Source: Rhodoplanes sp. Z2-YC6860
GTDB taxonomy: Bacteria; Pseudomonadota; Alphaproteobacteria; Rhizobiales; Xanthobacteraceae
Direction of reading: 5' to 3'
DNA: 64,000 nucleotides
NCBI RefSeq assembly: GCF_001579845.1
Contig: NZ_CP007440.1
Coordinates: 2,732,001 to 2,796,000, forward strand
The notes under the pieces are model-generated. The model searched no databases and was not told the DNA's origin. It was given only the letters and a program-made list of their open reading frames with translations. Below, piece by piece: positions 56,167 through 64,000 of this stretch (its first letter is position 1; each line of letters starts with the position of its first letter). Made by a program: the position numbers and the translations under genes.

Positions 56167-57471
56167 CTACGCGGGCTGGCTGCGTCGGGCGATCGCCGAC
56201 TCGACAAACGAAGCCGCCTCGAGCGTCGCCCGGTCAGCACCGAACCGGCCGATCACCTGGATGCCGAGCGGCAGTCCATTGTTATCGGTGAGGCCCGGCA
56301 CGTTCACGCAGGGCGTGCCCATCAGGGTCCAGAGCCGGTTGAAGGTCGAGTTGCCCGTCGAGGTCAGTCCCTTGGGCGGCGCGCCGGGCGCTGACGGCGA
56401 CAGGATCACGTCGAAGTCGGTCATCAGGTCGTTGATGGCCTTGCGGGCCTGATGCGAGGTGCGCCGGGCATCGTCATAGGCCTCGGCCGTGACCTTCATG
56501 CCCTGTTCGATCAGTTCGCGGGTGCCCTTGCCGATCGGATCGATCGCATTCTTGCCCGTGCCTTTGAGCTCATTGGCGCGGTCGTATTCGGCGGCGAGCG
56601 AGCGTGCGGCCTCGTAACTGTGAATGGTGCCATGCGCCCGGAATGCGGCCGCGAGCACCGGCGGCAGCAGCACATCCTTGACGCGGGCCATGGCCGAGGA
56701 GGCGGCCCGCGCCGCCGCATCGAGCGCGGCTGCCATTTCGTCCGACGCTGCCGGCCACGGTTGATGTCGCAGCACGCCGATCCGTGGCGTCACCGGTGTG
56801 CGCTGATCGATGCGCAGATCGCGCTCGCCCATCACCGCCGCCGCAAAGGCCACGTCGGCGACCGAGGCTCCGAACAAGCCCGCAGTGTCGAGATGCCAGG
56901 ACACGCATTTCATGCCGATCGTCGGCAGCATCCGGTAGGACGGCTTGTAACCCGCAACGCCGCAGTAGCTCGCGGGCCGGATCACCGAGCCGCCGGTCTG
57001 GCTGCCGGTCGCAATCGGGATGAAGCCCGCCGCGACCGCCGCGGCGGAGCCCGACGACGAGCCGCCCGGCGTGTAAGCGAGATTGTGCGGGTTGCGAGTC
57101 TTGCCCGGATCGGAATGGGCGAATTCGGTGGTGACGGTCTTGCCAAGAATGATGCCGCCGAAGCGCCGCGTCAGCGCCACCAGCGATGCATCGGCTTTCG
57201 GCTTGTAGTTGGCATAGAGCTTCGAGCCGTACTCGGTCGGCATGTCGGAGGTGTCGAAGATGTCTTTCAGCGCCACCGGAATGCCGCGCAGCGGTTTGCT
57301 CGTCAGCGTCTCGGACTGCGCGACCTTGCGGGCGCCGTCGAGATCGAGCGTGACGAAAGCGCCGACTTCGGCCTCACGCTTGGCGATGGCCTCGGCGCAG
57401 ATCTCCAGCATCCGCGCGGGTGTCAGTTCGCCGCTTTCGACGCGGCGGGCGAAGTCGAGTGCGGAGAGCAT
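56167..57471 (-). CDS. Amidase signature family protein
   Basis: The protein has 434 residues. The Ser-cisSer-Lys triad regions are present: ALKDIFDTSDMPTEYGSK (Lys), PGGSSSGSAAAVAAG (cis-Ser), and TGSQTGGSVIRPA (nucleophile Ser). It hydrolyses amide bonds in a substrate that cannot be read. It overlaps the stop of the DUF2798 gene by one base (TGATG), so the two are coupled. The start at 57471 discards 39 residues without amidase similarity. Confidence 0.9.
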   Translation of the reverse strand: MLSALDFARRVESGELTPARMLEICAEAIAKREAEVGAFVTLDLDGARKVAQSETLTSKPLRGIPVALKDIFDTSDMPTEYGSKLYANYKPKADASLVALTRRFGGIILGKTVTTEFAHSDPGKTRNPHNLAYTPGGSSSGSAAAVAAGFIPIATGSQTGGSVIRPASYCGVAGYKPSYRMLPTIGMKCVSWHLDTAGLFGASVADVAFAAAVMGERDLRIDQRTPVTPRIGVLRHQPWPAASDEMAAALDAAARAASSAMARVKDVLLPPVLAAAFRAHGTIHSYEAARSLAAEYDRANELKGTGKNAIDPIGKGTRELIEQGMKVTAEAYDDARRTSHQARKAINDLMTDFDVILSPSAPGAPPKGLTSTGNSTFNRLWTLMGTPCVNVPGLTDNNGLPLGIQVIGRFGADRATLEAASFVESAIARRSQPA

Positions 57472-57704
57472 CAGGCGGTGCCGTCGATCAGGCTCACGAC
57501 CCGCGTCGTGACGCGTCGTGCGGCTGGCATGAAGAAATAACCGGTGACGGCCGCGATCGGCCAGCCGATCAGGTAGGCCTTGATCCACTGGAATAGAAAA
57601 TCGTGCCGCAGGCCGATGTTGAGGAGAGTGGCAACCAGCGTGACCATCAGAACCATGACCGACGTCATGGTGGTCACCAGGATAAACCGCGCCTTGCCGT
57701 CCAT
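57471..57704 (-). CDS. DUF2798 family membrane protein
   Basis: The protein has 77 residues with two hydrophobic helices: LVTTMTSVMVLMVTLVATLLN and WIKAYLIGWPIAAVTGYFF. The family pattern also shows PAARRVTTRVV near the end. Function unknown. The start at 57704 follows GGGGGAA. It overlaps the amidase start by one base. Confidence 0.8.
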   Translation of the reverse strand: MDGKARFILVTTMTSVMVLMVTLVATLLNIGLRHDFLFQWIKAYLIGWPIAAVTGYFFMPAARRVTTRVVSLIDGTA

Positions 57705-57854
57705 CAGAGTTCCCCCGAGGCGCAATCTGCCCCGCCGATGGAGGTTTTCACCCGAAAAGCTTCCGCGGATCAAGGCCGCGTCAACCGATCGTTCACCATG
57801 ATCTTTCCGGCATCGCTAATGGGTCCTTAAGGGAATTGCTCACATTGTCGGCCC

Positions 57855-59249
57855 ATGTCGCGTGGCGTGAGTTGGATTCTTGCTGGCAGCATCATTCTGG
57901 TCGCGCTTGCGGGCTGCGGCCGGAGTTTTTTCAGCTACGAGCAGCGCGCCCCCTGGCGCAAGGAAGCCGAGCTCGCCTGCCTGAACTCCGGAACCGTGCG
58001 CGAAGGCCCGGGCGTCGTCCGCATCTCGCCGATCGACGGACCCGGCATGTGCGGCGCGGATTTCCCGCTCAAGATCTCGGCGCTCGGAGAAAGCTCTGCG
58101 ATGGGCTATCTCGACGAGGCGGTACGGCCGCCCGGTGCGATCCCCGGTGCACCGCAAGCCGCGCAACCGCGCTGGCCGATCTCGCGGCAGTCTTACGACG
58201 CCCAGCCATCGCCGCCGGGCGCGCCGATGTCGATCGAAGCGCCGGGCAGCGCGCAGCAGGGCGGCTATCAGCAGCTCGGCGCGCCGCCTTCGAACTTGCG
58301 CGCGCCATCGGACTGGCAGCGCGTGCAGCCCGGCTATCAGCAGCAGCCCTCATACAATCCGCCGCCGCAGCAGACCTACAGCCAGCCGCAATACCGTCAG
58401 GCGCCGCCGCCTCCGCCGGAGGCCGAAGAGGAACTGCCCGACTACGCGCAGCCCGGCGCGCCGCCGACCGTGCGGTCGCAGCCGTCGCGTCCACTCCCGC
58501 CGCTTGGTCCGCCACGGCCGCAGCAGGTCGCGGCTTCGCAACCGGTTGAGGTGAAGCCTGCCGCAACGCTCGCATGTCCGATCGTGTCAGCGCTTGATCA
58601 CTGGATCGCGAATTCGGTGCAGCCCGCGGCCAACAAATGGTTTCGCCAGCCGGTCGCCGAGATCAAGCAGATCTCCGCCTATTCGTGCCGCGGCATGAAT
58701 GGCCAGCCGGGCGCGAAGATCTCGGAGCACGCCTTCGGCAACGCGCTCGACGTTGCGGCCTTCGTGCTCGCCGACGGCCGGCGCATCACCGTCAAGGACG
58801 GCTGGAAAGGCTCGCCGGAAGAGCAGGGCTTTCTGCGCGATGTGCAGGGCGCGGCGTGCGATCAGTTCACCACCGTGCTGGCGCCGGGCTCCAACGCCTT
58901 CCACTATGACCACATCCATGTCGATCTGATGCGGCGCGCGAGCGGCCGGCGCATCTGCCAGCCGGGCGCGGTCGACGGCGATGTCGTGGCAGCGCGGGCG
59001 CGGCAGAATCCCGTGTACGCATCGCGGCGTGTGTACGAGGCGCCTCCGACACGGCGCTACGATCCGCCGACCGATCAGGCCAGCGATCCGTTCGCCTGGC
59101 GTGGCGATCGCCGCGATCCAGGTGTCACCGGCTCGGTTGCGCGGCATCCGGCGCCGAACAACCCGGCTGCGGATGATAACGACTGGGTCGAGGAGCCGGG
59201 CCCGCGGCCCGCGATCGACTGGACCGCCAAGCGGCACCAGGTCAACTAG
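57855..59249 (+). CDS. Extensin-like family lipoprotein
   Basis: The protein has 464 residues. The lipobox VALAGC puts the acylated Cys near residue 21. Residues 95-215 are Pro/Gln-rich. The extensin-like C-terminal domain spans about 235-360 (CPIVSALDHWIANSVQPA, ISEHAFGNALDVAAF, NAFHYDHIHVDLMRR). Its His, Asp and His-x-His resemble zinc D,D-peptidases of the VanY/MepA type, so peptidoglycan cleavage is plausible. A further 90-residue charged tail follows. It stands alone on the plus strand. Confidence 0.85.
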   Translation: MSRGVSWILAGSIILVALAGCGRSFFSYEQRAPWRKEAELACLNSGTVREGPGVVRISPIDGPGMCGADFPLKISALGESSAMGYLDEAVRPPGAIPGAPQAAQPRWPISRQSYDAQPSPPGAPMSIEAPGSAQQGGYQQLGAPPSNLRAPSDWQRVQPGYQQQPSYNPPPQQTYSQPQYRQAPPPPPEAEEELPDYAQPGAPPTVRSQPSRPLPPLGPPRPQQVAASQPVEVKPAATLACPIVSALDHWIANSVQPAANKWFRQPVAEIKQISAYSCRGMNGQPGAKISEHAFGNALDVAAFVLADGRRITVKDGWKGSPEEQGFLRDVQGAACDQFTTVLAPGSNAFHYDHIHVDLMRRASGRRICQPGAVDGDVVAARARQNPVYASRRVYEAPPTRRYDPPTDQASDPFAWRGDRRDPGVTGSVARHPAPNNPAADDNDWVEEPGPRPAIDWTAKRHQVN

Positions 59250-59382
59250 CGGCGTCAACGAGCGGGGCTGGCCGGCTTCATCGGTCATCCGTCCGCCGTT
59301 TCATGAAAAATGTATCGCCTGTATCGGTCGCCTGAACCCGGCGGGCCGTCCGGACGTCTGATGCGTATCAGGGGAGTTAACC

Positions 59383-59937
59383 ATGATCCGCACCGTTCTC
59401 CTTGCCGTGGCCGCCATCGCCGCAACCGCCGCGGTGACCGACGTCGCCGCTCAATCCGGCGCGCCGGTTCGCAAGCTCGACACTGCGTCCGGCACCTGGA
59501 TCGCAGTCCGTGGCGGCGAGCAGCACGTGAGCCATTGCATCATGGGGCCGCGCTCGGAGGCATCGAACCCGCAGCCCGGCAAGCCGCAGTTCATGATCGC
59601 GGCCGACCGGGAGATCGTGCTGCTTCGCGTGCGCGCCGCAGACTGGTCGTTCTCGGGTGCGCGCGACATCGCCGTGACGCTCGTGACCGGCGATGGCGCC
59701 GAGTTCAAGCCGGCCGCGGCCGTGCATGGCAGGGATTTGATCGACATCGACCTGGGCACTGACGCCCGAAAGGTGATGGGGTTCGCAGCACAAACGTATG
59801 TTGAGATCCGAACCGAAGGCACGATTGTGCGTTTGCCATTGAACGGGGTGGCCGAGGTGCTGCCGGCCTATCGGGCCTGCCTCACCAGCATCGGAAACTC
59901 CATCAATCCAGAGTTTCGTGATATTGCAGTGCAATAA
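59383..59937 (+). CDS. Exported protein of unknown function
   Basis: The protein has 184 residues. A signal (VLLAVAAIAATAAVTDVA) ends near AAQ-S. The body has strands with a Cys (HVSHCIMGP) and the C-terminal PAYRACLTSIG with a second Cys, which may pair. The pattern recalls invasion-protein IalB-type folds only loosely; I do not assign a family. The start follows GGGGAG. Confidence 0.68.
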   Translation: MIRTVLLAVAAIAATAAVTDVAAQSGAPVRKLDTASGTWIAVRGGEQHVSHCIMGPRSEASNPQPGKPQFMIAADREIVLLRVRAADWSFSGARDIAVTLVTGDGAEFKPAAAVHGRDLIDIDLGTDARKVMGFAAQTYVEIRTEGTIVRLPLNGVAEVLPAYRACLTSIGNSINPEFRDIAVQ

Positions 59938-60062
59938 AGCGAGGGAAACCAAGGCATTAATGACGCTGCGGCACTATGCTGCGCCTCTACCCCAATGCCA
60001 TTTCCCTCACGATATAATGCGTCGATAGAAGCCGATTATCGGCTCATCAAGAGGGACGACCC

Positions 60063-61031
60063 ATGTTTCGCAACTCCCGCCGGTTGTTAGCTCTCGCGGC
60101 GATGTTCGCCGCACTGTCTTTCACCGTCGTCACCGCGGATGCGCGGCCGTCGTCGAGTTTCGGCAGCCGTGGCAGCCGCACCTACTCGGCGCCAGCGCCG
60201 ACTGCGACGGCACCAAACGCGGCGCGTCCGATGGATCGCACCATGACGCAGCCGTCGGCCGCTCGCCCCGGTACCCCGGCCACCGCGCCGCGTCCCGGCC
60301 TGTTCGGCGGCATGTTTGGCGGTGGAATGCTCGGCGGCTTGGCCGCGGGCTTCCTCGGTGCCGGCCTGTTCGGCATGCTGTTCGGCCACGGCTTCCTCGG
60401 CGGCATGGGCGGCTTCGCCTCGTTCATCGGCCTTCTCTTCCAGATCATCCTTGTGGTGATTGTCGCCCGCTTGGCCTGGGCCTGGTGGCAGCGCCGCAAC
60501 GAGCCCGCGACCGCAGGCGGCCCGTCGTATCGTCAGGGCCTGAACGGCGGCGATGGCCGTCCGCAGCAGCAGTCGATGCTGGGCGGTCTGTTCGGCGGCG
60601 GCTCGCAGGCGAACGAAGCGCCACAGGGCCAGCCGATCGAATTGCAGCCCGACGACTTCAACACGTTCGAGAAGATGCTCGGCGACATCCAGACGGCCTA
60701 CGGCCGCGAGGATCTCTCCGCGCTGCGCTCGCGTGTGACGCCGGAGATGCTGTCCTATTACTCCGACGAGATGGCGCACAACGCCAGCAATGGCGACGTG
60801 AACCAGATCAGCGACGTGAAGCTGCTGCAGGGCGACCTGTCGGAAGCCTGGCGCGAGGGCAGCGATGAATACGCCACCGTGTCGATGCGCTACTCGCTCA
60901 AGGACCGCATCGTTGCGCGCGACGACGGCAAGCTGATCGAACAGCTTCCGTCGGAAGCCAAAGAGCTGTGGACGTTCCGGCGCACCCGCGGCGGCCACTG
61001 GCTGCTCTCGGGCATTCAGCAGACCAGCTAA
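60063..61031 (+). CDS. TIM44-like domain protein
   Basis: The protein has 322 residues. A signal (LLALAAMFAALSFTVVTA) is followed by a Pro/Ala/Thr linker. A Gly/Phe/Leu membrane part (GLFGGMFGGGMLGGLAAGF and a second helix with FIGLLFQIILVVIVARLAW) precedes the C-terminal domain. That domain, from about residue 200, matches the TIM44 fold: FEKMLGDIQTAYGREDLSAL, YYSDEMAHNASNG and a final TFRRTRGGHWLLSGIQQ. Bacterial members are thought to be membrane-anchored; their partners are unknown. A strong terminator follows. Confidence 0.87.
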   Translation: MFRNSRRLLALAAMFAALSFTVVTADARPSSSFGSRGSRTYSAPAPTATAPNAARPMDRTMTQPSAARPGTPATAPRPGLFGGMFGGGMLGGLAAGFLGAGLFGMLFGHGFLGGMGGFASFIGLLFQIILVVIVARLAWAWWQRRNEPATAGGPSYRQGLNGGDGRPQQQSMLGGLFGGGSQANEAPQGQPIELQPDDFNTFEKMLGDIQTAYGREDLSALRSRVTPEMLSYYSDEMAHNASNGDVNQISDVKLLQGDLSEAWREGSDEYATVSMRYSLKDRIVARDDGKLIEQLPSEAKELWTFRRTRGGHWLLSGIQQTS

Positions 61032-61060
61032 CTGATCAAGGTGCGTTCAGGCGACGCGCC

Positions 61061-61093
61061 GGCCGGGCCGCAAGGCCCGGCCATTTTCTTTTG
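61061..61093 (+). terminator. Rho-independent terminator of the TIM44-like gene
   Basis: GGCCGGGCC pairs with GGCCCGGCC around GCAA, a stable tetraloop, and is followed by ATTTTCTTTT. It lies 30 bases beyond the stop and directly before the convergent TetR gene. Confidence 0.92.
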
Positions 61094-61109
61094 AAGAGCG
61101 TGGCCGCGG

Positions 61110-61754
61110 TTACTTCGCGCCGTAAGCCGCCATGAACATGCGCACCGCGATGTCGACGACGTGTTTCACCCGCTCGGGACTCGGGGGAGGGGCGAAGTTG
61201 AACAGCACCGGCTTGAACAGCGTGCCGTGACCGCTCTCCATGAACTGCGAGGCCGCAACCTCATAATCGTCAACAGTGAGCACGCCGGCCTCGGTCTGGG
61301 CTTTGAGATAGGCAGCAAGCTTGGCGATGCCTTTTGACGGACCGGTCTCATAGAACACCTGGCCGATCGATGGCATCCGGTCGGCGATCGCGATCACCGT
61401 CCGCAACGCGGAGGCTTTTTCCGGCCTGCAGAGGAAGCTGACATAGGCGTTTCCGAGGCGGGTGAGGACGCCGGCGACGTCATGGTCGTTATGGTCGAGG
61501 TCGAAGATGCCCTCCGCCTGGGAGGCACACTCCAATAGGACAATGGCGCGGAACAACTCCTCCTTGTCCTTGAAGTAGACATAGAGAGTGCCCTTGGAGA
61601 CGCCGGCCGCTTTGGCGATGTCTGCCATGCTGGCGGCATCGAAGCCGTGGGACAGAAACATCTGGCGCGCGCCTTCGACGATCTGACGACGCTTGGCGCT
61701 GTCTTCGCCGGTTTCCGGCGGCCGATCCAGGACGGCAATCGCTGCAGCATTCAT
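61110..61754 (-). CDS. TetR/AcrR family regulator of the adjacent efflux genes
   Basis: The protein has 214 residues. The helix-turn-helix is at about residues 38-68 (DAASMADIAKAAGVSKGTLY, then VYFKDKEELF). The C-terminal ligand domain is less conserved (AFxxYLKAQTEAG region). The start at 61754 follows GGGAGA. It is divergent from the emrA-type gene, and two identical 19-bp operators lie between, so it represses the efflux pair and probably itself. Confidence 0.93.
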   Translation of the reverse strand: MNAAAIAVLDRPPETGEDSAKRRQIVEGARQMFLSHGFDAASMADIAKAAGVSKGTLYVYFKDKEELFRAIVLLECASQAEGIFDLDHNDHDVAGVLTRLGNAYVSFLCRPEKASALRTVIAIADRMPSIGQVFYETGPSKGIAKLAAYLKAQTEAGVLTVDDYEVAASQFMESGHGTLFKPVLFNFAPPPSPERVKHVVDIAVRMFMAAYGAK

Positions 61755-61866
61755 GGCATCTCTCCCGAGCTTGGCTCGTGATTGGGGCCTTTTGGGCCGG
61801 GACCGCCCGATTCGGGGTGGTTTCGAGCCTTGCCCTTCATATGGCGCAGGCTGTGCGAAAAGGCAA

Positions 61867-61885
61867 TGACCGAACGGTTCGGTCA
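61867..61885. promoter_or_regulatory. TetR operator, first copy
   Basis: TGACCGAACGGTTCGGTCA is an odd-length palindrome, identical to the second copy at 61922-61940. It lies on the TetR side of the gap. Confidence 0.9.
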
Positions 61886-61921
61886 TATTGACTTCTCCTG
61901 AGGGCGGGCGTATTTCCACAT

Positions 61922-61940
61922 TGACCGAACGGTTCGGTCA
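61922..61940. promoter_or_regulatory. TetR operator, second copy
   Basis: It is an exact copy of the 19-bp palindrome at 61867-61885. The centres are 55 bases apart, a little over five helical turns. It ends 15 bases before the ATG of the efflux gene, so bound repressor would block initiation. Confidence 0.9.
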
Positions 61941-61955
61941 CATGTGGAGGCGGTC

Positions 61956-63173
61956 ATGTTGCAGCGCAAAAGCCGAGAGGCCTCAAGTCTGAGCGTTGTT
62001 CCTGCCGATGGACAGCTCGCCGAGCTGAAGGGGCCATCCCCTGAAGCGGCGCCGCAGGCCGACACCACACCGACGGAGGCCAAGGCGGCTAGTGGCATCA
62101 AGGCCAAGCGGAAGCTTCTGCTTGGCGGCGCGGCCGCCTTGGCGCTCGCCGCGGCCGCGTGGTTCGGCACCAACTACGTGACCGTCGGACGCTTCCAGGT
62201 GTCGACCGATGACGCTTATGTGCGGGCCAACAACACCACGCTCGGCGCCAAGGTGTCGGGCTATGTTTCCGAACTCGCCTTCGACGACAACACGCCGGTG
62301 CGCGCCGGCGAGGTGATCGCCCGGATCGACGACGGCGACTACAAGCTCGCGGTCGACTCCGCGCGCGACAAGGTCACGACGCAGCAGGCCACCGTCGAGC
62401 GCTTCGACCGCCAGATCACGGCGCAGCAGGCGGTGGTCGAGCAGGCCAGGGCGCAGCTCGTCTCCGCCAAGGCCGCGCAGGTCCGGATGCAATCCGAATA
62501 CGAGCGCCAGCAGGCGCTGAACGGCAAGGACTTCGCCAGCAAGCAGACCCTGGAGCAGGCGATCGCCAACCGCGATCAGGCGGTGGCATCAGTGAAAAGC
62601 GCCGATGCTGCCATCGAGGGCGCAGTCGCCAACGTCGCCGTGCTCGAGGCGCAGAAGCGCGAGGCCTCAGGCACGCTCGCCGAGCTCAAGACGGCGCTCG
62701 CCAAAGCGGAGCGCGATCTGAGCTTCACCGAAATCAAAGCGCCGGTCGACGGCGTGATCGGCAACCGCGCGGTGCAGCCCGGCGATTTCGTGCAGACCGG
62801 ACAGCGGATCGCCGCGCTGGTGCCGCTCTCCGACGTCTATATCGACGCGAACTTCAAGGAGACGCAGCTCGGACGGCTGCGCCCCGGCCAGCCGGTGTCG
62901 ATCAAGGTCGACGCGCTGCCCGGCCAGAAGATCGAAGGCGTGGTGCAGAGCGTGGCGCCGGCCTCGGGCGCAGTGTTCTCGCTACTGCCGCCCGACAACG
63001 CCACCGGCAACTTCACCAAGATCGTGCAGCGCGTTCCGGTGCGCGTCCGCGTGCCGGCCGCCGTCGCGGGCCGCAACGAGTTGCGCCCCGGCATGTCGGT
63101 GATCGTCGACATCAACACCAAGCCTGGCGCGGTCGCTTCGCTCGCGCCGCAGACCCGCACCGCGACGAACTGA
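61956..63173 (+). CDS. emrA: HlyD/EmrA family efflux adaptor protein
   Basis: The protein has 405 residues. A membrane anchor covers residues 48-68 (LLLGGAAALALAAAAW). Next comes the biotinyl-lipoyl-like beta part with VSTDDAYVRANNTTLGAKV. A coiled coil about residues 120-240 (AQQAVVEQARAQLVSAKAAQ and on) joins the second lipoyl half with FTEIKAPVDGVIGNRAVQPG. It links an inner-membrane pump to an outer channel. The start at 61956 follows GGAGG. It is repressed by the TetR protein and is followed by the emrB-type pump. Confidence 0.93.
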   Translation: MLQRKSREASSLSVVPADGQLAELKGPSPEAAPQADTTPTEAKAASGIKAKRKLLLGGAAALALAAAAWFGTNYVTVGRFQVSTDDAYVRANNTTLGAKVSGYVSELAFDDNTPVRAGEVIARIDDGDYKLAVDSARDKVTTQQATVERFDRQITAQQAVVEQARAQLVSAKAAQVRMQSEYERQQALNGKDFASKQTLEQAIANRDQAVASVKSADAAIEGAVANVAVLEAQKREASGTLAELKTALAKAERDLSFTEIKAPVDGVIGNRAVQPGDFVQTGQRIAALVPLSDVYIDANFKETQLGRLRPGQPVSIKVDALPGQKIEGVVQSVAPASGAVFSLLPPDNATGNFTKIVQRVPVRVRVPAAVAGRNELRPGMSVIVDINTKPGAVASLAPQTRTATN

Positions 63174-63201
63174 ATTCACTCGTCAATTTCAGGAGCGTGT
63201 C

Positions 63202-64000
63202 ATGGACGCTCAAGTCAGTGCCGCAAATGCCGACCGCATCGATCCGAGAAGGATGCTCGCCTTCATCGCGATGTGTTTCGGCATGTTCATGGCGTTCCTC
63301 GACATCCAGATCGTGTCGGCGTCGCTCAACGAGATCCAGGCGGGTCTTGCGGCCTCGGGCGATGAAATTCCGTGGGTGCAGACCTCTTATCTGGTCGCCG
63401 AGGTGATCTCGATCCCGCTGTCAGGCTTCCTCGCCCGCGCGCTCGGCACGCGGACGCTGTTCGCGGTGTCGGCTGCCGGCTTCACGGCAGCGAGCTTCGC
63501 CTGCGGCTTTGCCACCGACATCAACAGCATGATCGTCTGGCGCGCCCTGCAGGGCTTCATCGGCGGCGGCATGGTGCCGACCGTGTTCGCCGGCATCTAC
63601 ACCATGTTCCCGAAGTCGAAGCAGGCCACGATCGTGCCGCTGGTCGGCCTCGTCGCGACGCTCGCGCCGACCATCGGGCCTACGGTCGGCGGCTATCTGA
63701 CCGACGCGCTGTCGTGGCACTGGCTGTTCTTCATCAACGTCGTGCCGGGCATCGTGGTGACGGTCGCGGCGCTGGTGCTGATCGACTTCGACAAGCCGGA
63801 CTACGGCCTGCTCGACTACTTCGACTGGATCGGCCTGATCACGATGGCGGGTTTCCTTGGCACGCTCGAATACGTGCTGGAGGAGGGGCCGCGCAAGGAC
63901 TGGTTCCAGGAGGACGCGGTCTTCTATGCGGCCATCGTCTCGGCGCTGTCGGCCATCGCCTTCTTCTGGCGCGTCCTCACGGCGAAGCAGCCGATCGTCG
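63202..64000 (+). CDS. emrB: EmrB/QacA-type MFS drug exporter, truncated by the window edge
   Basis: The first 266 residues are seen; the frame is open to the end of the window with no stop. DHA2 family features: FGMFMAFLDIQIVSASLNEI in helix I, WVQTSYLVAEVISIPLSGFL, and ARALGTRTLFAVSAAGF, then LVATLAPTIGPTVGGYLTD. It exports drugs or toxic compounds together with the adaptor upstream. The ATG at 63202 has AGGAG 7 bases upstream and lies 28 bases after the emrA stop. Confidence 0.93.
   Translation, partial: MDAQVSAANADRIDPRRMLAFIAMCFGMFMAFLDIQIVSASLNEIQAGLAASGDEIPWVQTSYLVAEVISIPLSGFLARALGTRTLFAVSAAGFTAASFACGFATDINSMIVWRALQGFIGGGMVPTVFAGIYTMFPKSKQATIVPLVGLVATLAPTIGPTVGGYLTDALSWHWLFFINVVPGIVVTVAALVLIDFDKPDYGLLDYFDWIGLITMAGFLGTLEYVLEEGPRKDWFQEDAVFYAAIVSALSAIAFFWRVLTAKQPIV

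Overview
The window looks like chromosome of a GC-rich alphaproteobacterium of the order Hyphomicrobiales, close to Bradyrhizobium, Rhodopseudomonas or Pseudolabrys. The evidence is: strong G/C bias at third codon positions; many orphan Bug/TctC-type receptors with tandem-arginine or Sec signals; a ChrR/RpoE pair with extracytoplasmic-function (ECF) promoters; a TIM44-like envelope protein; a 27-residue membrane peptide of a kind I remember from Bradyrhizobium; and interspersed palindromes typical of the group. I found no rRNA, tRNA, CRISPR array, phage or insertion sequence. Both ends are open: the last gene (a drug exporter) runs off the right edge.

Layout. 0.1-8.1 kb: small secreted Gly-rich proteins, three carboxymuconolactone-decarboxylase-like (CMD) proteins, DoxX, a divergent LysR/pyridoxamine-oxidase pair, cytochrome b561, a stand-alone CinA C-terminal domain, one Bug receptor and a nitronate monooxygenase. 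8.2-17.3 kb: CLC-CBS channel, MOSC protein, Bug receptors, a TPR protein, and a monooxygenase/DOPA-dioxygenase pair. 17.3-24.3 kb: a compact oxidative-stress locus. rpoE-chrR-hydrolase-DUF1295 is divergent from an FAD oxidoreductase-DUF1365-cyclopropane-synthase operon, and a DUF2177 gene sits nearby. All three transcription units start with the same TGATCC-N16-CGTA promoter, which marks them as one RpoE regulon in cis. 24.3-35.8 kb: two divergent Bug receptors, RidA/DoxX/cupin, LysE, SDR, flavin reductase, a tandem YCII protein carrying an in-frame palindromic insert, a ParE-type toxin-antitoxin pair and a Nudix hydrolase. 35.8-36.7 kb is a gene-free, hairpin-rich stretch.

36.7-49.5 kb: thiC with a TPP riboswitch, a signal-bearing MmgE/PrpD protein, bluB, an OmpA-family protein with a long Pro/Gln/Ala repeat region, DUF4403, a ketopantoate reductase, an L,D-transpeptidase, an MFS transporter and trmO. 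49.6-55.8 kb: methionine cluster. An ArsR-methyltransferase regulator with an 18-bp perfect palindrome in its promoter is followed by metF and metH; a DUF559 gene bracketed by inverted repeats lies between metF and metH. 56-64 kb: amidase, DUF2798, extensin-like and TIM44-like envelope proteins, then a TetR regulator divergent from an emrAB-type efflux pair with two identical operators.

The most interesting system is the RpoE-ChrR locus at 17.26-24.24 kb. Its methylase, flavin oxidoreductase and membrane enzymes suggest stress-induced modification of membrane fatty acids, possibly furan fatty acid synthesis. The second is the association of REP-like palindromes with protein tails and with the DUF559 gene.
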